Positions 45,320 to 54,927 of a DNA stretch of 64,000 bases are shown here, piece after piece. The position numbers and the translations under genes were made by a program. The stretch is from Pseudoflavitalea sp. G-6-1-2 (GTDB taxonomy: Bacteria > Bacteroidota > Bacteroidia > Chitinophagales > Chitinophagaceae). Below the pieces are notes generated by a model. It saw only the letters and a program-made list of their open reading frames with translations, was not told the DNA's origin and ran no database searches. Position 1 is the stretch's first letter; each line of letters starts with the position of its first letter. The stretch covers positions 682,001 to 746,000 of the forward strand of contig NZ_JABBGB010000002.1 of assembly GCF_012927185.1 (NCBI RefSeq). Reading direction: 5' to 3'.

Positions 45320-46741
45320 ATGATCACCAACACATATAAACGCATTGCAGTAGCAGCGAGTCTTGTGGGCCTCTTCTCGGCCTGCAGGGTTGGCAAGAAC
45401 TACGAACGCCCGGAACTGGGGATGCAGCAGCAATTCGACTCTGCTGTGAGCTACGCAGATACCAGCAGCATTGCGGATATTGAATGGAAGCAATTTTTTA
45501 CAGACCCCGCGTTGCAAGGTCTGATTACAAAGGGTATCAGTTACAATTTCGACCTGCAGGCAGCCATCAAACGTATGGAGGTGGCTGCTCAGCAGGTGAA
45601 ACAGGCCAAACTGATTCAGTTGCCTGAAGTGAACCTGAGTATCGGAGCCAATATCAACCGTCCGTCTGACAACAGTTTGAATGGCCAGAGCGTAAAACTG
45701 TTCGCTCAAAAGGCTTACGTAGAGAATTATCAGACAGCCCTGAACTTCAGCTGGGAAGCTGATATCTGGGGCCGCCTGGCACGTCAGAAAGAAGCCACAC
45801 TCGCCACTTTTCTGCAACAGCAGGAAACGGTGAAGGCTGTACAGACGCAGCTGATTGCCGACATTGCGCAGGGATATTACAACCTGCTGATGCTCGACAA
45901 ACAACTGGAAGTAACAAAGAACAACCTGCTGCTGAACGACAGCTTTCTCCTCGCCACCCGTGCATTGCGCGATGGTGGTGTGGTTACCACGCTGGCAGTA
46001 CAGCAGGCGGAAGCGCAGAAGCAGACCACTGCCCTGCTGATACCGCAACTCGAAGAGAGCATTGCATTGCAGGAAAATGCACTGCAGCTGCTTACCGGAC
46101 AACAACCCGGCAAGATCACCAGCAGAACCAAACTCGAAGATCAGCAGCTGCGCGATCAGCTTCCTACCGGCCTTCCGGTAGCGATGGTGAGCCGCAGACC
46201 TGATGTGCGTGCAAACGAACTCGCACTCACGGCCGCCAATGCCCGCGTAGGTGTGGCACAGGCGAATATGTATCCCATGCTGAACATCACGGCATCGGGT
46301 GGTCTCGAAAGTTTCAAAGCAAGTAACTGGTGGAATATCCCCGGTTCACTCTTCGGACTCGCCGGTGGAACCATCGTGCAGCCACTGCTGCAACGCCGCA
46401 ACCTGAAAACGCAGTTCGAAACAGCCAAATTGCAACGCGAAGAAGCTGTAGTGAACTTCCGCAAATCGGTATTGCAGGCAAGCACAGAGGTAGCGAATGC
46501 ACTGGTTCGTACAACAAAACTGAAAGAACAGCATGAGATAGCAGCTGCACAACGCGACACACTTCGCACAGCTATCCAGAACGCTCAGTTGCTTTTCAAG
46601 AGCGATATGGCAAACTATCTTGAAGTGATCACGGCGCAGACCACTGCGCTCCAGGCAGAATTGAATGTAGCCACTATTCAGCGCAGCCAGCTCGGCACTG
46701 TAGTAGAACTCTACAGAAGCTTAGGTGGTGGATACAAGTAA
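45320..46741 (+). CDS. RND efflux outer-membrane channel lipoprotein (OprM/NodT type)
   Basis: 473 residues with a lipoprotein signal (lipobox LFSAC). Two TolC-type repeats of helical hairpin are visible (ISYNFDLQAAIKRMEVAAQQVKQA, ARQKEATLATFLQQQETVKAVQTQLIADIAQGYYNLL, then VSRRPDVRANELALTAANARVGVAQANMYPMLNI). The third and last component of the operon, followed by a strong terminator. Confidence 0.96.
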   Translation: MITNTYKRIAVAASLVGLFSACRVGKNYERPELGMQQQFDSAVSYADTSSIADIEWKQFFTDPALQGLITKGISYNFDLQAAIKRMEVAAQQVKQAKLIQLPEVNLSIGANINRPSDNSLNGQSVKLFAQKAYVENYQTALNFSWEADIWGRLARQKEATLATFLQQQETVKAVQTQLIADIAQGYYNLLMLDKQLEVTKNNLLLNDSFLLATRALRDGGVVTTLAVQQAEAQKQTTALLIPQLEESIALQENALQLLTGQQPGKITSRTKLEDQQLRDQLPTGLPVAMVSRRPDVRANELALTAANARVGVAQANMYPMLNITASGGLESFKASNWWNIPGSLFGLAGGTIVQPLLQRRNLKTQFETAKLQREEAVVNFRKSVLQASTEVANALVRTTKLKEQHEIAAAQRDTLRTAIQNAQLLFKSDMANYLEVITAQTTALQAELNVATIQRSQLGTVVELYRSLGGGYK

Positions 46742-46772
46742 ATATGTATGGTATCGGTTGAAAGTTGAATCT

Positions 46773-46808
46773 GAAGGCCATCTCATTGTGAGGTGGCCTT
46801 CTTCTTTT
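46773..46808 (+). terminator. terminator of the RND operon
   Basis: GAAGGCCATCTCA (46773-46785) pairs with TGAGGTGGCCTTC (46789-46801), with one T-G pair, loop TTG, followed by TTCTTTT. Confidence 0.85.
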
Positions 46809-47042
46809 GTTTACCCATTATTACGCGATTCATCTTCACAACTTTGCATTTGTTTTCTTGACATTTCACTATTGATTGCTTAAATTAGTTCTTCCCCTGC
46901 ACCCTCTCATCACTGACTGATTGTTTCTGCCATCTGCGTACCCGTTTCAACTATTGCTTTCACGCAGTTGTGCAATTTCACGCACCATCTCTCAATCCGT
47001 TCCCTGACGGTTGGCATTTTTTATTGACTTAAAACTAAACGT

Positions 47043-49811
47043 ATGCAAAGCTTTTTACCCGCTTACAGACGCATAGTCTGCTTTTTGTTACTGCTTTCTC
47101 TTGTTGCTGCAGTCCGTGCTCAGAATGGAACTTTACAGGTGTCCGTAACAGATGGAAAATCTCCGCTTGCAGGAGCTACTGTTCAGATCGCGAAAATAAA
47201 CCGCGGCGGATACACCAATGCTGACGGGCGTTACAACACCAGCCTCGCTCCCGGCACGTATGATGTTGCCGCGAGTTTTGTAGGCTTCACCCTTCAGACA
47301 AAACCGGTGACCATCACAGCCGGACAAACTACCAATCTCGACTTTGTACTCGAAGCAGGCACCACGCTCAACACCTTAGTGGTACTGGGTTCCAGAAACC
47401 TGCCTCGCTCACAGACCGCTACGCCTGTGCCGGTGGATGTGATCGATATCAAGCGTATCATTGGCGATGCACCACAGGTATCGGTGAATCAATTGCTGAA
47501 TTACATCGCGCCTTCTTTTGCTTCGGGCACTCAAACCGTAGCAGACGGAACAGACCATATCGATCCCGCATCACTGCGCGGACTTGGTCCGGATCAGGTG
47601 CTGGTGCTCATCAATGGCAAACGCAGACATAACACTGCCATCGTGAATGTGAACGGTACATTCGGAAGAGGATCCGTAGGAACCGACATGAACTCCATCC
47701 CTACATCGAGCATCGACCGGATAGAAATTCTGCGCGATGGGGCCGCCGCCCAATATGGATCAGATGCCATTGCAGGCGTGATCAACATCATCCTGAAATC
47801 TTCCGTAAACAGACTGAATGTAAACGTTACTGCCGGAGGAAATGTAAGCTCCAAAGCCGAAGATAATCTCGATGGACAAACAGTGCAGACAGGCATCAAC
47901 TATGGTATCCCGTTAGGAGAGCGTGGAGGTTACATCAATATCGGCGGATCCTACGACTACCGGAATTACACCAATCGTTCAGGACCATGGGTGGGTACGG
48001 TTTACAAAGCGCCGAATGGTTCAGACAAAACCGATTCTTTCCTGAATGCGAATAACATCACCCGCGACGATATTCATATGCGCGCAGGACAGAGCCGCCT
48101 GCGCAGCGGTCAACTTTTCCTCAATTCATCTATTCCGTTCGACAACGGAGCTGAGTTTTATTTCTTCGGTGGATTGGGGTACCGCAATGGACAGGCAGCC
48201 GGTGTGTATCGCCTGCCAGGTGATTCGAGGAATGTGCTCGACATATATCCGCTTGGTTTTCTTCCTGAGATCCATTCCGATATTTATGATAAGTCGCTGG
48301 CCTTTGGCATCCGCGGCAATCTCGGCAAATGGAAAGCAGATCTCAGCAACACATACGGACAAAACCAGTTCATTTTCCGTGTGGTGAATTCACTCAACGC
48401 TTCTCTGGAGAAAGCCTCTCCCACCCGCTTCAACGCCGGTGGACCCACTTTCACACAAAACACTACCAATCTGGATTTCAGCCGCAGATTCGATGTACTC
48501 GAAGGGCTTGATATTGGTTTCGGTGCAGAGCATCGTTTTGAACGCTACCAGCTTACTCCGGGTGATGTGAACTCGTACACAGATTACGGCCGTGCACGCA
48601 AGATCGGTGTTGGGCAGGATGGCAAAGACATTCTCGTTCCCGATCCGCAGGGAAATATCAATACAAGGTTTGGTCCTGATGGAACGGCCAGAGCCGGCGG
48701 TGCACAGGTGTTTCCGGGCTTCCGTCCGGAGAATGCCGTGAATGCAACTCGCAGCGCCATTGCAGGATATGTAGATATCGAAGCGAACTTTACTGATGCG
48801 TTTCTGATGGGTATCGCAGGACGATTCGAGAACTACAATGATTTCGGAAGTACAGTAAACGGAAAGTTAACTGCCAGATACAAATTAAGCAAGAACACTT
48901 CCCTTCGTGGATCTGTGAGCACAGGTTTCAGGGCGCCGTCGCTGCATCAGCGTTTCTATTCCAACACCAGTACATTATTTGTGGATGGAGTACCATATGA
49001 AGTAGGAACATTTACGAATGATAGCCGTCCAGCTCAACTGCTGGGCATACCTAAGCTGAAGCCGGAAAAATCAGTGGCCGCAAGTGCAGGATTCACGGGC
49101 ACATTCGGCAAGTTCACTGCAACTGTAGATGGATATTTCACACGCATCAACGACCGGATTGTTTATACGGATCAGTTTCAGGGAAGCAATCGCCCGGATG
49201 CTCCGGAGAATGATCGCATACTCTACGATTTGTTGCGCAATGCAAACGCCAGTGCAGCGGCATTCTTCGCCAATGCCATCAATACCGAAACGAAAGGACT
49301 GGATGTAGTACTCACATACGGAACCAAAGTTGGTGCAGGTAATTTCAGAGTAGATCTGGCATCGACGTTTACAAAAACGCAGCAGGTTGGTCCTATTAAA
49401 TCTTCTGAGCGTTTAAAAGGAAAAGAGAATATTTATTTTAGTCAGACCAGCAGAATTTATCTGGAGAAAACAGTGCCTCGCGTGAAGCTGAATTTATCGT
49501 TGAATTACAGCATTGGCAAGTTCAATGCGTTCCTACGTAATGTGTATTTCGGAGCGGTGGATGAGGCAACGAATAATCAGGCATTCATGCAGGAGTATGA
49601 GGGAAAGATTGTAACGGATCTGACGTTGGGATATAAAATCAACAAAGCGATTAAGTTGAGTATTGGTTCGAATAATCTGCTGGATGTATATCCTGATAAA
49701 GTGGCGAATATTGCGAATACAACGAACGGGCAGTTCTTGTATAGCAGAAGAGTAACGCAATTTGGCTATAATGGCAGGTTTGTGTTTGCGAGAGTGGAAT
49801 TGAATTTGTAA
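47043..49811 (+). CDS. TonB-dependent receptor with N-terminal carboxypeptidase-like domain
   Basis: 922 residues. Signal peptide (to about 26), carboxypeptidase-D regulatory-like domain (LQVSVTDGKSPLAGATVQI...GFTLQTKPVTI, about 30-105), TonB plug (LVLINGKRRHNTAIVNVNG..., IDRIEILRDGAAAQYGSDAIAGVINI) and a barrel ending GRFVFARVELNL. It lacks the SusC plug signature and has no SusD partner, so it is more likely a siderophore, vitamin or general-substrate receptor. A 230-base leader separates it from the RND terminator, and no riboswitch motif was found there. Confidence 0.9.
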   Translation: MQSFLPAYRRIVCFLLLLSLVAAVRAQNGTLQVSVTDGKSPLAGATVQIAKINRGGYTNADGRYNTSLAPGTYDVAASFVGFTLQTKPVTITAGQTTNLDFVLEAGTTLNTLVVLGSRNLPRSQTATPVPVDVIDIKRIIGDAPQVSVNQLLNYIAPSFASGTQTVADGTDHIDPASLRGLGPDQVLVLINGKRRHNTAIVNVNGTFGRGSVGTDMNSIPTSSIDRIEILRDGAAAQYGSDAIAGVINIILKSSVNRLNVNVTAGGNVSSKAEDNLDGQTVQTGINYGIPLGERGGYINIGGSYDYRNYTNRSGPWVGTVYKAPNGSDKTDSFLNANNITRDDIHMRAGQSRLRSGQLFLNSSIPFDNGAEFYFFGGLGYRNGQAAGVYRLPGDSRNVLDIYPLGFLPEIHSDIYDKSLAFGIRGNLGKWKADLSNTYGQNQFIFRVVNSLNASLEKASPTRFNAGGPTFTQNTTNLDFSRRFDVLEGLDIGFGAEHRFERYQLTPGDVNSYTDYGRARKIGVGQDGKDILVPDPQGNINTRFGPDGTARAGGAQVFPGFRPENAVNATRSAIAGYVDIEANFTDAFLMGIAGRFENYNDFGSTVNGKLTARYKLSKNTSLRGSVSTGFRAPSLHQRFYSNTSTLFVDGVPYEVGTFTNDSRPAQLLGIPKLKPEKSVAASAGFTGTFGKFTATVDGYFTRINDRIVYTDQFQGSNRPDAPENDRILYDLLRNANASAAAFFANAINTETKGLDVVLTYGTKVGAGNFRVDLASTFTKTQQVGPIKSSERLKGKENIYFSQTSRIYLEKTVPRVKLNLSLNYSIGKFNAFLRNVYFGAVDEATNNQAFMQEYEGKIVTDLTLGYKINKAIKLSIGSNNLLDVYPDKVANIANTTNGQFLYSRRVTQFGYNGRFVFARVELNL

Positions 49812-49839
49812 ACTGATAATCTGTAAACAACTTAGAAAT

Positions 49840-49875
49840 AAAGAGCCGTAGTATTAGCTACGGTTCTTTATTTTA
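49840..49875. terminator. bidirectional terminator between convergent genes
   Basis: AAGAGCCGTAG (49841-49851) pairs with CTACGGTTCTT (49858-49868) around TATTAG. T-rich on the right and A-rich on the left, so it can serve the receptor gene and the convergent small gene. Confidence 0.85.
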
Positions 49876-49898
49876 TTTTAGTTTAAGTAAAACTTAAT

Positions 49899-50282
49899 TC
49901 ATTTTGCCAATTCGCTTTTTTCCAGATAATCAAGACTCATAACGAAACTACCCAATGTATCTGGTTTTTGATTTACTGGAATAATCTTATTCTTATCGAT
50001 CAGAAAGCTAAATGAAATTTTCTTTTTACTCTCCATTAATGTAAGTGTATCATTTCTTAGTTCCCAGTTACCCTCAAAAATTTCTCTGGTCTCCCTTTTT
50101 GAAGATTTTGTGTTTATGGTGGTTATATTGTAGGCAAATGTGTTGTTAGATTTTATACTAAGTTGCCATGTCCTATCCACAGCGAAAAGCCCGGAACAGA
50201 TTTGTTTATGTCTGTTGAATTCCCCTGTCAAATTGGAATTAATAAGAAACAGAAGAGTGCCTGCCTTAAATAAATTCGTCAT
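49899..50282 (-). CDS. small exported protein of unknown function
   Basis: 127 residues with a probable signal peptide. The sequence WQLSIKSNNTFAYNITT...EGNWELRNDTLTLMES...KIIPVNQ resembles the beta-strand pattern of lipocalin- or NlpE-like proteins, but no family is recognised with certainty. AT-rich like its neighbours. First of four small minus-strand genes. Confidence 0.6.
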   Translation of the reverse strand: MTNLFKAGTLLFLINSNLTGEFNRHKQICSGLFAVDRTWQLSIKSNNTFAYNITTINTKSSKRETREIFEGNWELRNDTLTLMESKKKISFSFLIDKNKIIPVNQKPDTLGSFVMSLDYLEKSELAK

Positions 50283-50332
50283 GATTTAGGATTTATCGTA
50301 CTTCTTCCCACCACGCCTTTAGGCAACCTTTA

Positions 50333-50611
50333 TCAGTCTTCTTTGGAATTTACAATAAACGATGTTATGCCCATTAGGATATATAGTATGCAAAAAACAT
50401 ACGGTACACACTTAAAAATTATTTCTCGCCTAAATAACGATATACAAGAAAAAACAAAAAAAATCAAAAACAGCCAATTTGCAAAGTTCCAGCATCCTGT
50501 CGTACTAATGAACTTAAATTGGCTAGTATGAAATACATCATCAATAAAATTCAAGCATAAGCAAACAAATACTATAAAATAAAAAACTCCATTTATTTTC
50601 TTAAGTGCCAT
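50333..50611 (-). CDS. small membrane protein of unknown function
   Basis: 92 residues with about three predicted membrane helices (residues 8-25, 42-60, 66-84: FYFIVFVCLCLNF, WLFLIFFVFSCISLF, VFCILYILMGITSFIV). No family recognised. Very AT-rich surroundings (27% GC in the sample line 50401-50460). Part of the orphan cluster. Confidence 0.5.
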   Translation of the reverse strand: MALKKINGVFYFIVFVCLCLNFIDDVFHTSQFKFISTTGCWNFANWLFLIFFVFSCISLFRREIIFKCVPYVFCILYILMGITSFIVNSKED

Positions 50612-50666
50612 TACTTGATGATCTATGTTATTCTATCGTTTGTAATTGAGTTTTTAGCTACCACCT

Positions 50667-51131
50667 TCAAGGCCTTTCGTAGTTTTTGATCACTACGCAC
50701 TCCATATTCGTTTCAGGCCAGATTTCTATTTTGTAAGAATCATTCCCCGAATCACCTTCAACACTGGCAAGATTCATTGAATATACTCTCACTCTATAGA
50801 ATCCCGGATTAATTTTTACTTCTAATTCAATATTAGAGTTAGGACAATCTACTACCTGAATAATACCTGACCTTATTTGTATTCCGCCTTCAACTACATG
50901 ATCATAAAGACTTAAATCCAGCTCTGCCGACTTTTCCTTCAATATTGAAAGCTCACCAACGAAAGGGCCGTAGCATTCTATTCCTATCCCCAACACCCCA
51001 TTTCCAATTGCTAAACGAGATTGAAAAGCCTCTTCTGTCCAAAAGTCAACGTCACCAGTATTAAAACCCCCTTCCTTGTCCCTTAAATAAAACTGATGGT
51101 ATTGAGTATAAAAATCCAATTTATAATTCAT
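50667..51131 (-). CDS. conserved Bacteroidota protein, possible immunity-type protein
   Basis: Start chosen at ATG 51131 (MNYKLDFYTQYHQFYLRDKE), since upstream residues look non-coding. 154 residues, soluble, acidic, with the repeating beta-strand character DFWTEEAFQSRLAIGNGVLGIGIECYGPFVGEL...YDHVVEGGIQIRSGIIQV...VKINPGFYRVRVYSMNLA. Similar proteins occur beside polymorphic toxin loci as far as I recall, but no toxin gene is present here, so the immunity role is inference. Confidence 0.6.
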   Translation of the reverse strand: MNYKLDFYTQYHQFYLRDKEGGFNTGDVDFWTEEAFQSRLAIGNGVLGIGIECYGPFVGELSILKEKSAELDLSLYDHVVEGGIQIRSGIIQVVDCPNSNIELEVKINPGFYRVRVYSMNLASVEGDSGNDSYKIEIWPETNMECVVIKNYERP

Positions 51132-51258
51132 GGCATGAATGCTTAGGTGATTGATTAATATTAACTCAGAAAGGCAATAATAATGTAAAACTAACCTGAG
51201 ATTTGAACTCACCGCATATACTTAATATGCAAATCCGTATAATTTTTGCATTCTTGCT

Positions 51259-51604
51259 TTATAAATTATCCTCCCCCAATAAATCATATTCACGACAATA
51301 ATAATTGTAAGAACGGTGTAGTAATTCCGGTTTCTTATGGAAGTAGGCCCATTTTTTATGTGGGACCTGCTCAAAAAAGAGGATCATTCTATCATTTAAT
51401 TCATCTGAAACTGACATCAGGAATTGTGTTTTATCTTAACCATTATTTGATTATTGCCGAACTGTCACCAAACATCCAATATGGATGAATCAGATTTACC
51501 TTATCGAAGGTCTTGTGTTCTAAACCATCTCCCGATTTATAATTTATGTAAAGTATATAGCGATTAAAATTATCTACTGTCTGTAATAAATTCTCGTATC
51601 TCAT
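51259..51604 (-). pseudogene. frameshifted small gene, function unknown
   Basis: On the minus strand, ATG 51604 opens a frame of 53 codons (MRYENLLQTVDNFNRYIL...HPYWMFGDSSAIIK) ending at 51443. From about 51430 a different frame continues with coding-like sequence (FLMSVSDELNDRMILFF, HKKWAYFHKKPELLHRSYNYYC) to a TAA at 51259. Together they would make one protein of about 115 residues, so the gene carries a frameshift or small indel near 51400-51445. A sequencing error cannot be excluded. Confidence 0.5.
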
Positions 51605-51697
51605 TTTGTTTTTCTTTTCTAAAAAGCTCTGACAAATTCTCTTTATGCGAAAAACCCATCCGGCATAAATCGCCTCCGGGAATATTCAGAAACTAAA

Positions 51698-52108
51698 TCA
51701 ATACCCCTCTACAAACACCACCGGAATCATCTGATAATAATACACCGCTCTTCCGTTCTGCTTTGCCGGAGACCACACAGGCATCTTCTTCACCAAATCA
51801 ATGGCTGCCTCATCATATGCAGCATTAACACCTTTTTCAATTTCTGCAAATGCAATCTTGCCTTCTTTATCGATAATGGTTTTTACAGTGACTGTTCTGT
51901 TTGAAAAGATTGAAAACTTTTCAGCAGGCTGCTGTAAATTCTCAGCAATGAATTGATAAAACCCTTTCATCCCACCCTTGAATTTGGGAGCAATTTCTGC
52001 GGAAGTAAACACAGCCTCCTCTTTCAATGCGCTGTCGCCCCATGTCTGGGCAGATGCAGAGACAGAAGAAATAACAAGAAGCAGGAAAATGAAATACCGG
52101 AGTTTCAT
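51698..52108 (-). CDS. exported TonB C-terminal-domain protein
   Basis: 136 residues with a signal peptide (MKLRYFIFLLLVISSVSASAQ). The rest is a TonB-C domain (APKFKGGMKGFYQFIAENLQQPAE..., VTVKTIIDKEGKIAFAEIEKGVNAAYDEAAIDLVKKMPVWSPAKQNG). It lacks the TonB membrane anchor and proline linker, so it is not a complete energy transducer. Such short secreted forms are common in Bacteroidota, with unknown role. Confidence 0.85.
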   Translation of the reverse strand: MKLRYFIFLLLVISSVSASAQTWGDSALKEEAVFTSAEIAPKFKGGMKGFYQFIAENLQQPAEKFSIFSNRTVTVKTIIDKEGKIAFAEIEKGVNAAYDEAAIDLVKKMPVWSPAKQNGRAVYYYQMIPVVFVEGY

Positions 52109-52162
52109 GTTTGATGGTTTAGGTTACAAAAGAATACATGAAAATAATTAAAACGCAGATTA

Positions 52163-52203
52163 AAGAAAAATGCCGGCACCTCCAAAGGAGACGCCAGCAT
52201 TTT
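52163..52203 (-). terminator. terminator of the beta-helix gene
   Basis: ATGCCGGCACCTCC (52170-52183) pairs imperfectly with GGAGACGCCAGCAT (52187-52200) around AAA. On the minus strand TTTTC follows. It is 33 bases past the stop. Confidence 0.7.
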
Positions 52204-52232
52204 CTGTTATATTTTGAAGAAACAGCCAGGTT

Positions 52233-54590
52233 TTATCTGGCCTTCAGAATAATCAACATTTGTTGCTGATTGCGTATAATAACCACAGGGAAAAGACCTT
52301 TCCAGTCTCTATCCTTTACGATTTCCTGAAACATCTTTGCATGTTTAACGGGCACACCATCAGCACTCCGGATCACATCTTTTTCCCGGAAACCAGATTC
52401 ATAGAGCAGGCCATTAGGCTTTGCTGAAATTACAATCACACCGTCTTCATCTGGCAACCCATATGCTGACCTGTCACCTAATCCATCAACGGATTTTATT
52501 TCTCCTCCAAGGAAGGAGAACACCGTTGATTTTGAAATGGGTGTAATTCCATCCAGTGCCGGGATTACCGGCTGTTGCGAAAGCTTTCGCAATGCAGGAC
52601 TCTTCACACCAAACTCCATTGGAAAATTTGCAAACCCGATTTTTAATGCAGGAGAATTAGGCTTCACTGTATAATTTCCATGTTCTGCGTCCACGAACAT
52701 TGGCTGTCCTACAACGCTGTTTTTATCCGTGCCCACAGATTGTGCCATTATGATTCCTGCGCTATCGGGCAGCAGATTAGAATCAACTTCTTTACCCCAG
52801 TAATCGACGCGAATGGGTGCGTAAGGTTTCATCACAATATTATGCCTGAACACATCGCCACTGTTCTGGAACCAGACATGCGGATGGAATGTGTTATTGA
52901 TGATGATATTGTTTTCTACTGTGCGATGAAATCCTTCCCTCAATTTAAGCCCGCCGTTCAGACAAACATTGTTGTAGATATGGTAGTTGGATGATCCGTC
53001 GTCGAGATCGATATCCCATCCGTGATCGCAACGGAAGCGGTTGTTGCGGATGATGGTTTGCTTACGCGCATCGAGCAGGATCAGTTCGGGATGTGCTGCT
53101 ACCAGACTATCCATATACTCTCTGTCGGGAGCCCAGAATCTGTCGCGGCCCCATGAGTTGAAAGCGCCGTGATCGCCGGTTTCGAGTACGGTATTGAAAA
53201 CATCGTTGTATTCGAGAATATGTCCTCCGAATGCGCCGTCTCCGATATTCAGTCCGGCACGTGGCGTATTGTAAATGCTGTTATGACTTACGGTAATCGA
53301 CTCCGCCATTTCGATCTGAACGCCGGTTGCCTGTTTCTCCAGTTGACCGAGATCGTGGAGGAGATTGTCGGTAACAACACATTCCTGCGGATAGTTGTTG
53401 GTGAGTGGTCCGGGAGTTTTATCGAGTTTGTTGTACGGAATAAAATCTTCGTAACGGAATGATGGAGATCTCAATGCTTTTGGATCACCGATAAGCGCTA
53501 CTGCATTCGCTCCGATATGGGCGATATGGCAGCCCATCACAGTATCCTTTTTATTGTAGTTGCTCAGCATGATGGCATTGCCGCCGATGCCGATAAAACT
53601 GCAGTTCTTCACTACGCAATTTTCTGTGCCATTCATGAGGATGGCGCCGCCGCGGTAGATGGTCCAGTCGCTGCGTACCAGCGGTTCTCTGGTGTGCATG
53701 AAACTGCGTTCGTTGTGCTGGAAGTTAAGTGCTGAAATCTGAATATTCTTCAGAGGTTTGGAAGCGTTGCCGATCAGTTCGATGCTGTTGAGCAGGTTGG
53801 ACACTTCGATCCGGGCTGCATTGAGATCAACACCCTGTGGAGGATAGCAGTACAGGATGTTCTTTGAACGATCGAGGAACCACTCACCCGGAGCATCCAG
53901 TTCTTCAAAGATATTCTCCACAAAACGATGTTCCTGATGCATGGCCATTGGGCGGTTGTTCTGCCATCCACCTTCGAGTTTCAGACTACGATCGGCATTA
54001 ACACCGGTAATGCGATAATGAAAACCGCCCCACTCATACCCATGCAGTGCGTGCACATATCCACCTGTTGGCTGTTTCCATTGCGATACTTTATTGGGAG
54101 CAACAGCATCGGCAGCTGTACCGTGAAAGAATCTGGCAGCAGAATCATAGTTGGGATAGCGTGCCATGTGCTGCAATTGATTGTTTACATACAATCTTTC
54201 AAAACTCATTCCGGCAGGAATGGTTGCCTGGTAGATGCCTTTCTCATAAGGCTTCCAGTTAAGCGTTAATTTTTTACCTGCACTTACATTCACAGTTTCT
54301 TTTTCGTAAGCAGCAATGGTAAGGGACGAAGGAAGAAAACCGGCAGCATCGATCACAATAGTTTTATCGAGGTAGTAAGTTCCGCCTCTCAGCAGGATTG
54401 TTGTTGATCCTTTGGCGGCTGCGGCTTTATCTGCCGCGTGCTGCAATGATTGAAACGGTGAATTGAAAGTTCCTGTGTTCTTATCATTTCCGGATGGAGA
54501 TACATAATAAGTTGTTTGAGCAAGAATCGTTTGAAATGATCCGATAAAAAGCAGGAAAAAGAGAATCGGGTAAGATGCGTTTTTGTTCAT
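52233..54590 (-). CDS. exported right-handed beta-helix protein with C-terminal PDZ domain
   Basis: 785 residues with a signal peptide (to about 25, TILAQTTYY). SPSGNDKNTGTFNSPFQSLQHAAD is the typical entry of pectate-lyase-like beta-helices. Repeats follow (NCVVKNCSFIGIGGNAIML, ECVVTDNLLHDLGQ, ITVSHNSIYNTPRAGLNIGDG, QTIIRNNRFRCDHGWDIDLDDGSSNYHIYNN). The final 75 residues read GVIVISAKPNGLLYESGFREKDVIRSADGVPV, a PDZ fold. Probably a polysaccharide lyase or glycosidase; the catalytic type cannot be assigned. The PDZ tail may recruit a partner. Confidence 0.78.
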   Translation of the reverse strand: MNKNASYPILFFLLFIGSFQTILAQTTYYVSPSGNDKNTGTFNSPFQSLQHAADKAAAAKGSTTILLRGGTYYLDKTIVIDAAGFLPSSLTIAAYEKETVNVSAGKKLTLNWKPYEKGIYQATIPAGMSFERLYVNNQLQHMARYPNYDSAARFFHGTAADAVAPNKVSQWKQPTGGYVHALHGYEWGGFHYRITGVNADRSLKLEGGWQNNRPMAMHQEHRFVENIFEELDAPGEWFLDRSKNILYCYPPQGVDLNAARIEVSNLLNSIELIGNASKPLKNIQISALNFQHNERSFMHTREPLVRSDWTIYRGGAILMNGTENCVVKNCSFIGIGGNAIMLSNYNKKDTVMGCHIAHIGANAVALIGDPKALRSPSFRYEDFIPYNKLDKTPGPLTNNYPQECVVTDNLLHDLGQLEKQATGVQIEMAESITVSHNSIYNTPRAGLNIGDGAFGGHILEYNDVFNTVLETGDHGAFNSWGRDRFWAPDREYMDSLVAAHPELILLDARKQTIIRNNRFRCDHGWDIDLDDGSSNYHIYNNVCLNGGLKLREGFHRTVENNIIINNTFHPHVWFQNSGDVFRHNIVMKPYAPIRVDYWGKEVDSNLLPDSAGIIMAQSVGTDKNSVVGQPMFVDAEHGNYTVKPNSPALKIGFANFPMEFGVKSPALRKLSQQPVIPALDGITPISKSTVFSFLGGEIKSVDGLGDRSAYGLPDEDGVIVISAKPNGLLYESGFREKDVIRSADGVPVKHAKMFQEIVKDRDWKGLFPVVIIRNQQQMLIILKAR

Positions 54591-54927
54591 TGAAATATTA
54601 GTTTCTGGTTATCTATAGCGGGGCGAATCTATGAACTTAAACGCATCATAAATTAAGCTATTTTAACATAGAATATAGCAAATTGGACAGTTTTATGCAT
54701 AAATAGCTTACTTTCTAAAAACTGTCGGCCATTTCAATGCACTGTTTCCACCGGAGGAAAGAACATAGATTCCATGGATGCACTTGCGTGACTTGTGCCA
54801 CATCGTAATATTTGCTTATCCACTACCCTGACGTTGTTCGAGTTTCTATTGCATTTACCACCCACCCTTGTATCATGATAGAATTGGCAAATGTTCACAA
54901 TGATCAACCAATGTATTGTTGAATTAA
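54591..54927. other. intergenic region upstream of the beta-helix gene
   Basis: 337 AT-rich bases. It presumably holds the promoter of the beta-helix gene. No gene, RNA or repeat could be supported; a short AAATTAAGCTATT similarity to the island regulon element is judged chance. Confidence 0.4.

Noticed and set aside
46809-47042. Possible riboswitch in the leader of the TonB-dependent receptor
   Set aside because: Looked for cobalamin- and TPP-type conserved boxes and found none; no convincing paired structure by eye.
54650-54665. AAATTAAGCTATT similar to part of the island regulon element
   Set aside because: The GTTAC half-site and the promoter spacing are missing, so it does not meet the pattern of the three true copies.
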